Source: an uncultured Bryobacterales bacterium (GTDB lineage Bacteria; Acidobacteriota; Terriglobia; Bryobacterales; UBA6623). Taken from it: a DNA stretch of 64,000 bases. Below, piece after piece: positions 1-10,220 of this stretch. The position numbers and the translations under genes were made by a program. The DNA lies in the NCBI GenBank assembly GCA_951813605.1, contig OX638379.1, forward strand, positions 1,808,471-1,872,470. Reading direction: 5' to 3'. The stretch's first letter is position 1. Every line of letters begins with the position of its first letter. Below the pieces are notes generated by a model. It was not told where the DNA came from. It made no database searches and was given only the letters and a program-made list of their open reading frames with translations.

Positions 1-2322
1 TTTTTTCCGCACCAGCAGTCCAGACAGAGCCGACGCCACAAGAATCGCCAGCGCACACCACGCGTAAGTGGGTGGAGATGCTGCGAATGGAATGACGTAT
101 AGCTCCGTTTCGAACGCCTTCACCACCAAAGCTGACAGACCGTAGCCCAGCAGCATCCCCAAAGGTAGCGCAAGCAGCGTCAAAACACCCAGCTCTCCCA
201 GCAGAATTGCCGAGATCTCCTTGCGCGTGAAACCCATCACGCGAAGGCTCGCCAGCTCCCTGCTGCGTTCGGCAAGCGAGACACGCGCCGCGTTGTACAC
301 AACCCCGAAAGCGATGATGGACGCGAACAGGACATTGAAGAAAATCATGATGCCGATGTTCTCGGCGAATGTCTCGGTGAAGGCTTCCAAGGCAGCACCC
401 TTCAGGCCGCTTCCGGCGATCGCCGGCGTCTCCTTGATGGAACGGAAAAGCTCGGGGAGATAGGCGGAGTCGACGGTCAGATATCCGCCTGACAGGGTAG
501 GTCCCTCTCGAAGGAGGCGCCGAACCGCGTCAATCTCCATGTACGCAGCGAGGCCCATGTACTGACCGACGACGTCGGTGACCATCACCTCGCGGACTGG
601 GCGGCGGCCCACCAGAACCTCGACCGTCACCTCGTCACCGGGGGAAATGTCGAGGACGTCGGCGAGGCTCGTGGAGACGACCATCCCGTCCCGCGGCAGC
701 AGGACCTGGCGCATGGAATTGACGTCGAACACGCGGTAGAGCTCCGCCGTTTCAGGCAGGCCCGTAATGGCCAGCTGCCGGACGTTCTTGCCTGACCTGA
801 GTCGCGCTGGGGCACTGCGTGTCGGCTCGGCAGCAACCACGCCCGGCAGGCTCTCCAGCGAATGGATGCCGGCTGGCGAAACCGCTTCAACGAACGTGAG
901 CTGGACATCCTGGCGTTGAGCCAGCCGGAATTGAACGTCCATCATCAGGTCGAGAGAGTCGATGGAGAACGTACCGAGGATGAGAATTGCCATTGAGCAG
1001 GCGATGCCGCCGACCGCGATGAGCGAACGCAAGGGCTGGCGCTCTATATTGCGCAGTATGATTCGCGCGGGCTGTGATAAGAGCCTTCCCAACCCCAGGC
1101 GCTCGACTAGGCTGACCCGGTACTTGGCAGGGGGCTCGGGCCGCATGGCCTCGGCGGGCTGAAGCCGAACTGCCTGGCGCACAGCCGAGTTCGCCCCGAA
1201 GATCGCGGCTACGATCCCGATGATGACCGCCCCGGCCACGACATCAGGCTCGACGCTGTACGTAAGGATAGGGAATCGGAAGAAATCGTTGTACATCGCG
1301 AGCATCCCGCGCCCGAGCAACGCGCCGCCCACAGTCCCCGCGAACGTCCCGCCGAGGCTGATCGCCAATGCCCAATAGGTGTAGTGCATGGCGATCAGGC
1401 GATTCGGATAACCAAGAGCTTTCAGCGTGGCGATTTGCTCGCGCTGTACGGCCACGATGCGCTGCAGCACGACGTGCAGGAGGAAAGCTGCCACGGCCAG
1501 GAAAACCATTGGAACGGCCACGCCCGCCCCCTGCAGCCCCTTCAGTTCGTTTTCCACCGACCAGTGGGAGAGTTGCAGATCCCGCGGGATCGCACCCCAA
1601 CCTCCGTACGGCCTTAGCAACTCGTCGAGATCCTCGATCACCGCTTCGGGCAGCGCGCCCGGCATCAGTAGCAGCGCGACGTCGTTGAACCCGCCTTCCA
1701 TGTCGAAGGCGGCCGCGAGGGCCCTGCGTTCCATCCAAAAGATTCCGAAGCGCGCATCGTCCGGGATAAGATCTCCGGGACGGATGGTGTAGATGTATTC
1801 CGGCGACAAGCCTATCCCGACGATCTGCAGGCTGCGGCGGCGCCCGTTGAGGATGGCGCCAACCGCGTCCCCGGGCTGCAGGCTGTGGGCCAGCGCGAAG
1901 CCCTCGCTGACGATCACTTCGTCCGGCCGCTTCGGCTCGATGTATCGCCCGCTGCTCAGGACGATGTCGTTGAGGATTTCCCTCCTTTGTTCCGGAATCG
2001 AGACCAGTCGACCAGTGGCGGGCTCCTCGAGACCCTCGACATCGAGTGTCACGTCCACCACAACGCGGGTCTCGGCCTGGGATACCCCCGGGATGCTGGC
2101 GATCCGATTGCGAAGCGAGAGAGGCGCCCGTTTCAGCGACGCGAACACATGGGCAAACCGCTGCCGCTCATAGTAGGTGCTGCGCGTCAGCTGAAGCGAA
2201 TAGAAGGTGCTCAGGTACATGATGTACATGAGCACGCCCACTCCAATTACCAAGCTGATCGCGACGGCCTGGCCCTTGATGCGCCAAAGGTCGCGGAGCA
2301 GCTTACGGTTGAGGGCGGCCAC
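1..2322 (-). CDS. ABC transporter permease, FtsX/MacB type (3' end outside window)
   Basis: This reading frame is open from a GTG at 2322 to the window edge, at least 774 codons without a stop. The N-terminus begins VAALNRKLLRDLWRIKGQ and runs into a membrane segment (LVIGVGVLMYIMY), followed by a large extracytoplasmic domain. A membrane block follows around residues 255-370, with the text REQIATLKALGYPNRLIAMH typical of FtsX-like permeases. A second FtsX-like block lies near the C-terminus, where ERSRELASLRVMGFTRKEI repeats the same motif. This duplicated arrangement is that of DUF214/FtsX export permeases. The GTG lies only 3 bp beyond the stop of the upstream ATPase gene, so the two form an operon. 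The likely role is ATP-driven export or lipid/lipoprotein handling at the inner membrane; the substrate is unknown. Confidence 0.85.
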   Translation of the reverse strand, partial: MAALNRKLLRDLWRIKGQAVAISLVIGVGVLMYIMYLSTFYSLQLTRSTYYERQRFAHVFASLKRAPLSLRNRIASIPGVSQAETRVVVDVTLDVEGLEEPATGRLVSIPEQRREILNDIVLSSGRYIEPKRPDEVIVSEGFALAHSLQPGDAVGAILNGRRRSLQIVGIGLSPEYIYTIRPGDLIPDDARFGIFWMERRALAAAFDMEGGFNDVALLLMPGALPEAVIEDLDELLRPYGGWGAIPRDLQLSHWSVENELKGLQGAGVAVPMVFLAVAAFLLHVVLQRIVAVQREQIATLKALGYPNRLIAMHYTYWALAISLGGTFAGTVGGALLGRGMLAMYNDFFRFPILTYSVEPDVVAGAVIIGIVAAIFGANSAVRQAVRLQPAEAMRPEPPAKYRVSLVERLGLGRLLSQPARIILRNIERQPLRSLIAVGGIACSMAILILGTFSIDSLDLMMDVQFRLAQRQDVQLTFVEAVSPAGIHSLESLPGVVAAEPTRSAPARLRSGKNVRQLAITGLPETAELYRVFDVNSMRQVLLPRDGMVVSTSLADVLDISPGDEVTVEVLVGRRPVREVMVTDVVGQYMGLAAYMEIDAVRRLLREGPTLSGGYLTVDSAYLPELFRSIKETPAIAGSGLKGAALEAFTETFAENIGIMIFFNVLFASIIAFGVVYNAARVSLAERSRELASLRVMGFTRKEISAILLGELGVLTLLALPLGMLLGYGLSALVVKAFETELYVIPFAASPPTYAWCALAILVASALSGLLVRKK

Positions 2323-2325
2323 CGG

Positions 2326-3066
2326 CTACCACCTGAGTTCCCGAGCCGGCAGCTTGGTTTCGTTACGCCGCTCGGAAGCGATTCGTCCGTTGGAAATCTG
2401 TATGACGCGGTCCGCGATCTCCGCCACCGCAGCGTTGTGAGTGATCACGGCAGTCGCAGTGCCGAGTTCCCGGTTGATTCTGTCGATGGCTTCAAGAACC
2501 ACGACTCCGGTCGTGATGTCCAAAGCTCCCGTCGGCTCGTCGCAGAGCAGCACGTCCGGACGTTTCGCGATGGCCCTAGCAATCGCCACGCGCTGCTGCT
2601 CGCCGCCGGAGAGCTGGGCAGGGAAGTGGTTGATCCGGTCACCGAGACCGACGATCCTTAGCGCATCCGCTGGCGACAGGGGATTCCGTGATATCTCCGT
2701 GACCAGCGCGACATTCTCCTTGGCAGTCAAGCTGGGAATCAAATTGTAGAACTGGAACACGAACCCGACGTGCAGGCGCCGGTACTCGGTACGCGTCGCA
2801 TCGTCGGCCCCACTGAGATTGCGCCCTCTGTACGAGACCCGTCCGTCCGTCGGCAAGTCCAAGCCTCCGAGGATATTGAGCAGCGTGGACTTGCCGCTGC
2901 CGGACGGTCCCAGCAGGACTAGAAACTCGGAAGCGTACAGGCGCAGGTCGACACCTCGAAGGGCATGGACCTTGACCTCGCCCATGTCGTAGACCTTCGT
3001 GACGCCCACGGCTTCGAATACGATTTCGGTGTCCGCTGGCAGGGACGGACTGGCCTCAGGTGTCAT
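2326..3066 (-). CDS. ABC transporter ATP-binding protein (LolD/MacB family)
   Basis: The protein has 246 aa and all ABC ATPase motifs in order: Walker [10 protein letters not shown] near residue 53, Q-loop [10 protein letters not shown], signature LSGGEQQR, Walker [13 protein letters not shown] and switch histidine in VITHN. The EPTGALD text after Walker B and the short length are typical of the LolD/MacB/FtsE-like ATPases that pair with FtsX-type permeases, and one such permease begins 3 bp downstream. It should act as the cytoplasmic ATPase of that exporter. The ATG at 3066 (MTPEASPSL) gives an N-terminus slightly longer than usual, so a later start is possible. Confidence 0.93.
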   Translation of the reverse strand: MTPEASPSLPADTEIVFEAVGVTKVYDMGEVKVHALRGVDLRLYASEFLVLLGPSGSGKSTLLNILGGLDLPTDGRVSYRGRNLSGADDATRTEYRRLHVGFVFQFYNLIPSLTAKENVALVTEISRNPLSPADALRIVGLGDRINHFPAQLSGGEQQRVAIARAIAKRPDVLLCDEPTGALDITTGVVVLEAIDRINRELGTATAVITHNAAVAEIADRVIQISNGRIASERRNETKLPARELRW

Positions 3067-3340
3067 TTGGCTGTTTCTGGCGTAAGTCAGGAACTCGAAT
3101 TCTCGAATTGCCCTGAAGCAATCAGGGTTCTAGTGTAAGGCTTTAGGGGCCAAGGGCGGGGCGGTAATGCCCCGGCGTTGCCCGCCTGCCTGGAGACCAG
3201 CTCGACCCTGCGGCGGGCTAAGGCGGACGCCGTCCCGTCATGCAAGACCTTGAGTAACAGTCGCGCTCGCAAGACAGTGGCGGCCCAATCCAAGGCTATG
3301 AGTCGAGAGGTCGGAAGCAAGAAGAGGGGCTTGGACCGAC

Positions 3341-4189
3341 TTACTCGGCACCGCTGCGGAGCTGTTGATGCACCCTCGCAACCTGCCACATGTAGTTCGC
3401 GGGCCGCCTCTGCTCCACTGCTTTGGAGATGTGGTCGGCAGACCGCGTGGCGTCCCCCTGTGCCTCGAAATACAGGCCTATGTACAGATGGGCGTAGAAT
3501 AACGGACCGCCACCGTTCCCGGACGCCGATGCGCGGCCTGCCGCCTCCAGGACATCTTCCGCCGACGCGGCGCCTCCGAACAGCGCGAAGACCTCCATCA
3601 TTGGGACGCGGCTGTCACGGTCAATCGGTATAAGGCCCGACCTCGCAGCGTCAAACCCCTGCTCGGCTGCGACGCATAGGAAGTGCCAGACCGAGTTTTC
3701 CACATCCTGCGGGTTGACCGTGCGGTGGATTGCAAACTGCCGGGCCCCGTCCTTAAACCTGCCGGCGTAGTAGTGAGCAATGCCGCGCTGCCAGAGGTGA
3801 GGGCCCAGGCTGGCGTCGCGTGCAGCGGCAGCATCGAATGCCTGGATCGACGACTCCATGTCGCCGGCCTTGAAGAGCGCTCCGCCAAGAGCAAGCTGCA
3901 CCCGTGGCTCCTCGGAGTCCAACCGCGCCAAGGACTCGTAATCCGTGGCCGCCGCCGAATAGTCCGCCAGGGCCTCGCGGGCATTCGCTCGGATCCAAAG
4001 CGCGTTGCGATCCGGCGCATCCTGTCCTTCGAGATAATTCGTGGCGATCCGATCCGCAAGTTCGGCGTCACCCCCTCGAAGAGCCGCCGCGGCGTCCCGA
4101 AGGGATTCGCTATCGGGATCTTGGCCCGGCGCGGAGCAAGCGCAAGCCAAGACAACCCACGCGGCAGTGTGCAACGTCAGTCGCGGCAT
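3341..4189 (-). CDS. TPR-repeat lipoprotein
   Basis: The protein has about 282 aa from the ATG at 4189. That start places a signal sequence, MPRLTLHTAAWVVLACAC, directly at the N-terminus. VLAC is a plausible lipobox, so the protein is probably exported and lipid-anchored; the frame is open further upstream, but those codons would precede the signal peptide. The body is made of tetratricopeptide-like helical pairs (for example ADYSAAATDYESLARLD and VQLALGGALFKAGDMESS, then LWQRGIAHYYAGRFKDGA). Such repeats are protein-interaction scaffolds. It is transcribed away from the MoxR unit. The partner is not identifiable from sequence. Confidence 0.75.
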   Translation of the reverse strand: MPRLTLHTAAWVVLACACSAPGQDPDSESLRDAAAALRGGDAELADRIATNYLEGQDAPDRNALWIRANAREALADYSAAATDYESLARLDSEEPRVQLALGGALFKAGDMESSIQAFDAAAARDASLGPHLWQRGIAHYYAGRFKDGARQFAIHRTVNPQDVENSVWHFLCVAAEQGFDAARSGLIPIDRDSRVPMMEVFALFGGAASAEDVLEAAGRASASGNGGGPLFYAHLYIGLYFEAQGDATRSADHISKAVEQRRPANYMWQVARVHQQLRSGAE

Positions 4190-4303
4190 CCAAAGCCCTT
4201 GCAACAATACCAGCAGTTGATCGGGGAATCCACTGTTGAAGCGGCCGCGCCCGTCCTCCGCACCGACAATGCTCGGCAACGGACGTCTGGTCGCCGTAGA
4301 ACC

Positions 4304-4309
4304 TATAAT
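4304..4309 (+). promoter_or_regulatory. candidate -10 element upstream of the MoxR unit
   Basis: A consensus TATAAT lies 28 bp before the ATG at 4338. No good -35 hexamer is visible at 16-18 bp spacing, so this is a weak candidate based on the -10 match alone. Confidence 0.3.
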
Positions 4310-4337
4310 TGGTTCTTACGCTTGGCCGCCTCGGCCC

Positions 4338-5819
4338 ATGTCCTCATCCGCCTCTAACTCCGGTCTCGTCGAGACCGTTGTACACACCTGTCGTGTCCGG
4401 CTCGCCGGCCAGATCCGCAACCGGGAGTGTTTCCTGGCGCTGGCGGTAGCGCTTTCGGGAGTCTGCAGCCTCTTGCTGCTCGGGACCCGCTACGTGCCGG
4501 CGGTGATGCTCCCGCTAGCAGCGACGCTCGGCGCATGGATGGCAATCAAGCGATGGAAGCTGAGCGTCCCGGACAAGTATTCTGTCGCTCAGCAGATCGA
4601 CGAGCGCGTCGAGTTGTCCGACGAGCTGGCTACGGCTTACTTCTTCCGCTCGACGGACGACAGCACCTTCTCGAAACGTGTCGCCGATTGGCAATACGAT
4701 CTGGCATCGGAGTCCGCTCGCAACATCAACCCGGAGCTCGTGTTTCCGAATACGCTGGCTCCCACCCAACGTGTCAGCGTCTACATTCTGGCTTCCGCGG
4801 CACTGCTTTTCGGCCTTCGAGTCGGAGTGCAGTCGAAACTCTCCTTCGAGCCTCCCCTTGCGCCACTGCTCCTCGAGTCGCTGTTCGGCTATCAGCCACA
4901 GGGGCCTCGAGCGGACCAATTGCCCGCGGCGCAGATTGACCAACGCGATGGTACCGAAGAAAGCCTCAATGAGGCCGAGTTTCCGGAACGGCTCGCCGCA
5001 GAGCCGGAGACCAGCGAGCAGGACCTGCCCGACGAGCAGTACGAAGACCCAGCGCTAGACGCAGGCGAGCTGCCGGAAGTCGACGGCTTGATCACGATCC
5101 CGATTGAGGAGCAGGGAGCGGAGGACTCGCTAAAGGAGTCTTCCACGCAGGCCGATGATGGCAGCGACGGTTCCGTACCAGACGATGCTGCCGAAATCCC
5201 GACCGATCCGGACCTGGACAGATGGAATGAGGATGCCCGGAGCCTGCTCGACAAACTGAAGCAGGCCTTCCAGAACATGCTGCAGACGCTCGATATGGCT
5301 TCAATCGAGAGCGCTGACTCGGAAACAGGCCAGGAGCAGGGAAGCGGAAGCACCGAAGAGGCCGCTTCGGCGGGCGAGCCGGCAGAGTCCGGTGATTCCG
5401 ACGACCAGATGTCGACCGAGGCTGCGGACGCGAGCATGGAGGGTGGCGAGCCCGGTCAGGAAGCAGGAGAGACAGCGTCTGCGGGCAGCACAAGCGGCGA
5501 GGACAGCAGCGGTGACCAAAGCAGCGGAGAAAACGCGTCGGCGGCCGGAACGAGCGACGGTTCCAAGGAAATCGTGGAGGCCGAGCAAATGGAAGTGTTG
5601 GGCGCGCTCGAGGAACTCTACATGCAACGAGCCGAGCGCATGAAGGGAGACGTGACCATTGAGACCCGGCTAGCCGAGCAGTCCGCCAGTGTGCCGTACA
5701 ACCAACAGTCCGCTGAGCATGCGGATCAAGGAGGCACCATAAGTCGGGACGAGATTCCGCCGGCCTACCGCAGCTACATCCAGAACTACTTCGAGACGCT
5801 AAGAAGGAATGCCGAATAG
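4338..5819 (+). CDS. membrane protein with long acidic low-complexity domain, MoxR-linked
   Basis: The protein has about 493 aa from the ATG at 4338. Two hydrophobic segments near the N-terminus (LALAVALSGVCSLLLL and VPAVMLPLAATLGAWMAI) are followed by a cytoplasmic-looking part with AQQIDERVELSDELATAYFF and a third hydrophobic stretch (VSVYILASAALLFGLRVGV). From about residue 190 it becomes extremely acidic and Ser/Gly/Ala-rich (EESLNEAEFPERLAAEPETS, then repeated SGE/AGE/SGD units). It ends in an ordered tail with EIPPAYRSYIQNYFETLRR. The stop codon abuts the ATG of the moxR-like gene with zero spacing, so they are co-expressed. MoxR ATPases commonly pair with membrane proteins, so this is probably a partner; no family name can be assigned. 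Confidence 0.8.
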   Translation: MSSSASNSGLVETVVHTCRVRLAGQIRNRECFLALAVALSGVCSLLLLGTRYVPAVMLPLAATLGAWMAIKRWKLSVPDKYSVAQQIDERVELSDELATAYFFRSTDDSTFSKRVADWQYDLASESARNINPELVFPNTLAPTQRVSVYILASAALLFGLRVGVQSKLSFEPPLAPLLLESLFGYQPQGPRADQLPAAQIDQRDGTEESLNEAEFPERLAAEPETSEQDLPDEQYEDPALDAGELPEVDGLITIPIEEQGAEDSLKESSTQADDGSDGSVPDDAAEIPTDPDLDRWNEDARSLLDKLKQAFQNMLQTLDMASIESADSETGQEQGSGSTEEAASAGEPAESGDSDDQMSTEAADASMEGGEPGQEAGETASAGSTSGEDSSGDQSSGENASAAGTSDGSKEIVEAEQMEVLGALEELYMQRAERMKGDVTIETRLAEQSASVPYNQQSAEHADQGGTISRDEIPPAYRSYIQNYFETLRRNAE

Positions 5820-6809
5820 ATGCTCGCCAGAGAATCGATAGCACGGTCAGCCACCGATCTGATCGACACCGTGCGTCGCGAAATCCACAAGGTGATCGTC
5901 GGTCATCAGCTGGTGGTCGACGGCGTGCTGAATTCCCTTCTGGCCGGTGGCCATGTCTTGCTCGAGGGGGTGCCCGGCTTGGGCAAGACCACCCTGCTGC
6001 GGACCCTAGGGCAAGCCCTGCATCTCGACTATTCGCGGATTCAGTTCACACCCGACCTGATGCCGGCCGACATCCTGGGCAGCGCTGTAATGGATACCAA
6101 CGCCGCCGGCGCAAAGACCCTTCGATTTGAGCGGGGGCCCGTCTTTGCCCATCTCGTTCTGGCCGACGAGATCAACCGTGCCACGCCAAGGACGCAGTCG
6201 GCGCTGCTCGAGGCTATGCAGGAGAAAACTGTAACGAGCGGCACGGTCACTCATGCGCTGGAAGAGCCGTTTCTCGTAATGGCCACACAAAACCCGCTCG
6301 AAATGGAGGGAACGTACCCTTTGCCCGAGGCACAGTTGGATCGATTCCTGCTGAAGATCTTGGTCGAATATCCCGACCGAGACGAGTTGACCGCGATCAT
6401 CGAGCGCACCGCGCTGCCTGCCAAGCCGACAATCGGCGTCGCCTTGGACCGCCAGCAGATTCTGGAGCTTCGCGGCATGGCTTCCGAAATCCTGGTCGCT
6501 CCGCATGTCAGAGACTACGCCATAAGTCTCGTTCTCGCCACTCAGCCCAACCCCGGAGCTGCCAATTCGCTGGCCCGCCAATACATCCGGTACGGGAGCT
6601 CGCCGCGCGGAGCCCAGGCGCTGATCCTTTGCGGGCGGGTCAAGGCCTTGATGGACGGGCGCCTGCACGTCAGCGCCGACGATATACGCGCACTCGCGCT
6701 ACCGGCACTCCGGCATCGGATCATCCTCAACTTCGACGCCCACGCAGATGGCCGTACCGAGGACGACATCCTCCTCGAAATCCTAGACTCGCTGAGAGGC
6801 GCGCAATAA
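5820..6809 (+). CDS. MoxR-family AAA+ ATPase
   Basis: The protein has 329 aa, the usual length for MoxR. Walker A is GVPGLGKTT near residue 45, Walker B is LVLADEINRA, sensor 1 is MATQNPLEMEGTYPLPEAQ and the LDRFLLK arginine motif follows. The C-terminal lid (RYGSSPRGAQALILCGRVKAL) matches the AAA_lid_2 region of this family. MoxR proteins act as ATP-dependent chaperones for maturation of protein complexes. The ATG directly follows the stop of the acidic membrane protein. The usual downstream DUF58 and von Willebrand factor A (VWA) genes are absent, because the unit ends here and a 336-bp gap leads to tRNA-Tyr. Confidence 0.95.
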   Translation: MLARESIARSATDLIDTVRREIHKVIVGHQLVVDGVLNSLLAGGHVLLEGVPGLGKTTLLRTLGQALHLDYSRIQFTPDLMPADILGSAVMDTNAAGAKTLRFERGPVFAHLVLADEINRATPRTQSALLEAMQEKTVTSGTVTHALEEPFLVMATQNPLEMEGTYPLPEAQLDRFLLKILVEYPDRDELTAIIERTALPAKPTIGVALDRQQILELRGMASEILVAPHVRDYAISLVLATQPNPGAANSLARQYIRYGSSPRGAQALILCGRVKALMDGRLHVSADDIRALALPALRHRIILNFDAHADGRTEDDILLEILDSLRGAQ

Positions 6810-7145
6810 TTCCGCAAGGCCAACGCTGATTCTGCGGTTGCTGTGGAGTTCTGGACGGCAGTGCTCCACCCGGGGCCCGACCGCGCATCCGGGATGCCGC
6901 ATGCCGCCGCTGGCGGCAGCCGGCGGAACTCCCGACCGGGAGCGTTCGAACTCCGACCCGCCTGCTCGCAGCGTCAACCGCAATTGTTGCGTGCGTCCGA
7001 TTCTATGGGCTACTATGGATTCAGTTGCCGCACCGGACCTTCGGCGAGACGGCATTGCTCAACAGGAAGAAGGAGCGCTGCCGAAGCCGGCCAGCCCGGT
7101 GCCCAGCAGACCTCACGAGGGACGCGAACCGAGGCATCGTTTTTG
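6810..7145 (+). other. gene-free stretch before tRNA-Tyr
   Basis: No coding frame is convincing here. The stretch must hold the promoter of the tRNA-Tyr/tuf unit, but I see no clear -35/-10 pair. A run of alternating purine and GC-rich sequence has no recognisable element. Confidence 0.4.
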
Positions 7146-7232
7146 GGACGGGTGGCCGAGCGGTCAAAGGCAACAGACTGTAAATCTGTCGGGCTACGCC
7201 CTACGAAGGTTCGAATCCTTCCCCGTCCACCA
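7146..7232 (+). tRNA. tRNA-Tyr (anticodon GTA)
   Basis: The acceptor stem GGACGGG at 7146-7152 pairs with CCCGTCC at 7222-7228. The D-arm is GGCCGAGCGGTCAAAGGC-like, the anticodon arm is CAGACTGTAAATCTG with anticodon GTA, and there is a long class II variable arm. The T-arm contains GGTTCGAATCC. The discriminator is A at 7229, and CCA (7230-7232) is encoded. It sits 61 bp before tuf, the usual position of a tRNA in the tuf-secE-nusG region. Confidence 0.96.
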
Positions 7233-7292
7233 CGTCCCTCCAGAGGAAATTGACCCCGCCGCTCGTTACACAGCGCAAGAGGATGCAAGACA

Positions 7293-8480
<1,188 letters not shown>

Positions 8481-8511
8481 TCCGTCGGAGTAAGATGTCA
8501 AGGAGGTAGCC

Positions 8512-8664
8512 ATGCCGCGAGAAATCATCACCCTGCAATGCACCGTCACCAAGGATCGGAATTACACCACGACCAAGAACAAGCGGAAGCAACAGGGTCG
8601 CCTCGAACTGATGAAGTACTCCCCGAGGCTCCGCAAGCACACACTGCATCGAGAGATGAAGTAA
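8512..8664 (+). CDS. rpmG: 50S ribosomal protein bL33 (cysteine-poor form)
   Basis: The protein has 50 aa. It starts [18 protein letters not shown] and ends [12 protein letters not shown], the characteristic bL33 ends. The zinc-binding form carries two CxxC pairs; here one cysteine (position 10) remains and the second pair is replaced by YSPRLR. This is therefore the zinc-independent C-minus type. An AGGAGGTAG ribosome site lies just before the ATG. Placement between tuf and tRNA-Trp/secE is the conserved bacterial order. Confidence 0.95.
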   Translation: MPREIITLQCTVTKDRNYTTTKNKRKQQGRLELMKYSPRLRKHTLHREMK

Positions 8665-8687
8665 GCTTGAGGTAGGAATCCCGATCG

Positions 8688-8761
8688 AGGGGCGTCGGTT
8701 AACGGTAAACCAGCGGTCTCCAAAACCGCCAATGGGGGTTCGATTCCCTCCGCCCCTGCCA
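8688..8761 (+). tRNA. tRNA-Trp (anticodon CCA)
   Basis: The acceptor stem AGGGGCG at 8688-8694 pairs with CGCCCCT at 8751-8757, with discriminator G. The anticodon stem GCGGT/ACCGC carries loop CTCCAAA, giving anticodon CCA. The T-loop is GGTTCGATTCC and the terminal CCA is encoded (8759-8761). It lies 59 bp upstream of secE, as in many bacteria. Confidence 0.96.
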
Positions 8762-8820
8762 CTTCGGCGGCTCGGGCCTAGCCCGCGGCAGCCGATCCGA
8801 CGCCGAGCGAAGAGACACTG

Positions 8821-9066
8821 ATGGCCAAGGCAGTGAGAAGGAAGGCAGACGAGCGCGCCCCGCTCCCGGTGCGGGTGCGCAAGTACTTGGACGGCGTCAT
8901 GCGAGAGCTTCGCCTCGTGACGTGGCCTGGGCGCGACCAGGTACGCGCTACCACGGTCGTGGTCCTGGTGACGGTATTCGCTTTCGCTGTATATTTCGGG
9001 GTCGTGGACTACTTCTTGGCTTGGGCGCAGCGCCTGGTGTACTCGACGTTCGCGCAAGCCGGCTGA
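8821..9066 (+). CDS. secE: preprotein translocase subunit SecE
   Basis: The protein has 81 aa with a basic amphipathic N-terminal part (VRKYLDGVMRELRLVTWPGR). The VTWP motif is diagnostic for SecE. A single transmembrane helix (TTVVVLVTVFAFAVYFGVVD) follows. SecE stabilises SecY in the translocon. It is followed 11 bp later by nusG, the universal arrangement. Confidence 0.95.
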   Translation: MAKAVRRKADERAPLPVRVRKYLDGVMRELRLVTWPGRDQVRATTVVVLVTVFAFAVYFGVVDYFLAWAQRLVYSTFAQAG

Positions 9067-9077
9067 GGAGGCCCGAA

Positions 9078-9674
9078 GTGAAAGACCAGCTCTCGCCGGG
9101 AGCCAGCCAGGCTGACGCGGCGCAAGAACAAGTCGCCGGTCCGGAACTGCACTGGTACATCATTCACACCTACTCTCGATTCGAGAACAAGGTCAAAGAG
9201 AGCCTTCTGTCGCGGGTCAAGGCATTGGGCTTGGATCACCAGGTAGGCGAGATACTGATTCCCACCGAGGATGTTGTCGAGATGCGAAACGGAAAGAAAG
9301 TGACCGTCAAGCGCCTCCTCTACCCGGGCTACGTGATGGTGCAGCTCGACCTCGACGACAACCTTTGGCACGCGGTGAAGAACACGCCACGTGTGACGGG
9401 CTTCGTGAGCGGCGGCAAGACGCCGACGCCCCTGACCGCGGACGAGGTCAATCAGATCCTGCACCGGCAGGAATCCTCGAGGGAGCGCCCGAGGCCCCTC
9501 ATGGAGTTCGCCCGCAACGACCGCGTCAGCATCGTGGACGGGCCCTTCACCGGCTTTTCCGGCACCGTCGAGGAAGTCAATGCCGACCGCAGCACGCTGA
9601 AGGTCATGGTGACGATCTTCGGGCGGGGCACGCCCGTGGAGTTGGAGTACTTCCAAGTTAAGAAAGGGGCCTAG
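9078..9674 (+). CDS. nusG: transcription termination/antitermination protein NusG
   Basis: The protein has 198 aa from a GTG at 9078 preceded by GAGGAG; the frame is open upstream but there it overlaps secE. The NGN domain begins with [18 protein letters not shown], and the C-terminal KOW domain contains [20 protein letters not shown]. NusG binds RNA polymerase and couples it to Rho, the ribosome or pausing signals. The family is usually about 175-200 aa, so this is full length. Confidence 0.97.
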   Translation: MKDQLSPGASQADAAQEQVAGPELHWYIIHTYSRFENKVKESLLSRVKALGLDHQVGEILIPTEDVVEMRNGKKVTVKRLLYPGYVMVQLDLDDNLWHAVKNTPRVTGFVSGGKTPTPLTADEVNQILHRQESSRERPRPLMEFARNDRVSIVDGPFTGFSGTVEEVNADRSTLKVMVTIFGRGTPVELEYFQVKKGA

Positions 9675-9706
9675 GCGGCCGCGGCGCCGTAACGGGAACG
9701 CATTCG

Positions 9707-10147
9707 ATGGCAGCACCGAGAGCAAAGCAAGTCATGCAGCAGATCAAGCTGCAGATCATGGCAGGGAAGGCGACGCCCGCCCCGCCAGTGGGCCCGGCAC
9801 TGGGCCAGGCGGGACTGAATATCATGCAGTTCTGCAAGGAGTTCAACGCCCGCACCGCGCAGCCGGAACTCGAGGGCCTGATTGTCCCCGTGGTGATCAG
9901 CGTCTACCGGAACAGGACGCACGACTTCGTCACCAAGACGCCGCCCGCGGCGGTGCTCATCAAGCGCAGCGCGAACCTCGCGAAGGGATCCGGCGAGCCG
10001 AACCGTAACAAGGTAGGCAAGATCACGCAAGCCCAGCTCGAAGAAATCGCGCGACAGAAGATGCCCGACTTGAATTGCCATACCATCGAACAGGCGATGG
10101 AATGCGTCCGCGGCACGGCGAACAGCATGGGCGTGCAGGTGGTATAG
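9707..10147 (+). CDS. rplK: 50S ribosomal protein uL11
   Basis: The protein has 146 aa, normal length. The N-terminal domain shows [23 protein letters not shown], shortened here to its key motif PPVGPALGQ, and the C-terminal RNA-binding domain shows [11 protein letters not shown] and [11 protein letters not shown]. It binds 23S rRNA at the GTPase-associated centre. It is followed by a short hairpin and then rplA. Confidence 0.97.
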   Translation: MAAPRAKQVMQQIKLQIMAGKATPAPPVGPALGQAGLNIMQFCKEFNARTAQPELEGLIVPVVISVYRNRTHDFVTKTPPAAVLIKRSANLAKGSGEPNRNKVGKITQAQLEEIARQKMPDLNCHTIEQAMECVRGTANSMGVQVV

Positions 10148-10179
10148 TAGGACTCTACGAATCCCCGTGGGAGACTTCA

Positions 10180-10197
10180 GGCCGGCACTGTCCGGCC
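10180..10197 (+). promoter_or_regulatory. hairpin between rplK and rplA
   Basis: GGCCGG (10180-10185) and CCGGCC (10192-10197) form a perfect 6-bp stem around a 6-nt loop. It lies 23 bp before the rplA start, with no T tract, so it is not a simple terminator. A role in L1 feedback or mRNA processing is possible but not shown. Confidence 0.4.
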
Positions 10198-10220
10198 GGT
10201 CGCTAGCACCAAGGTGGCAC

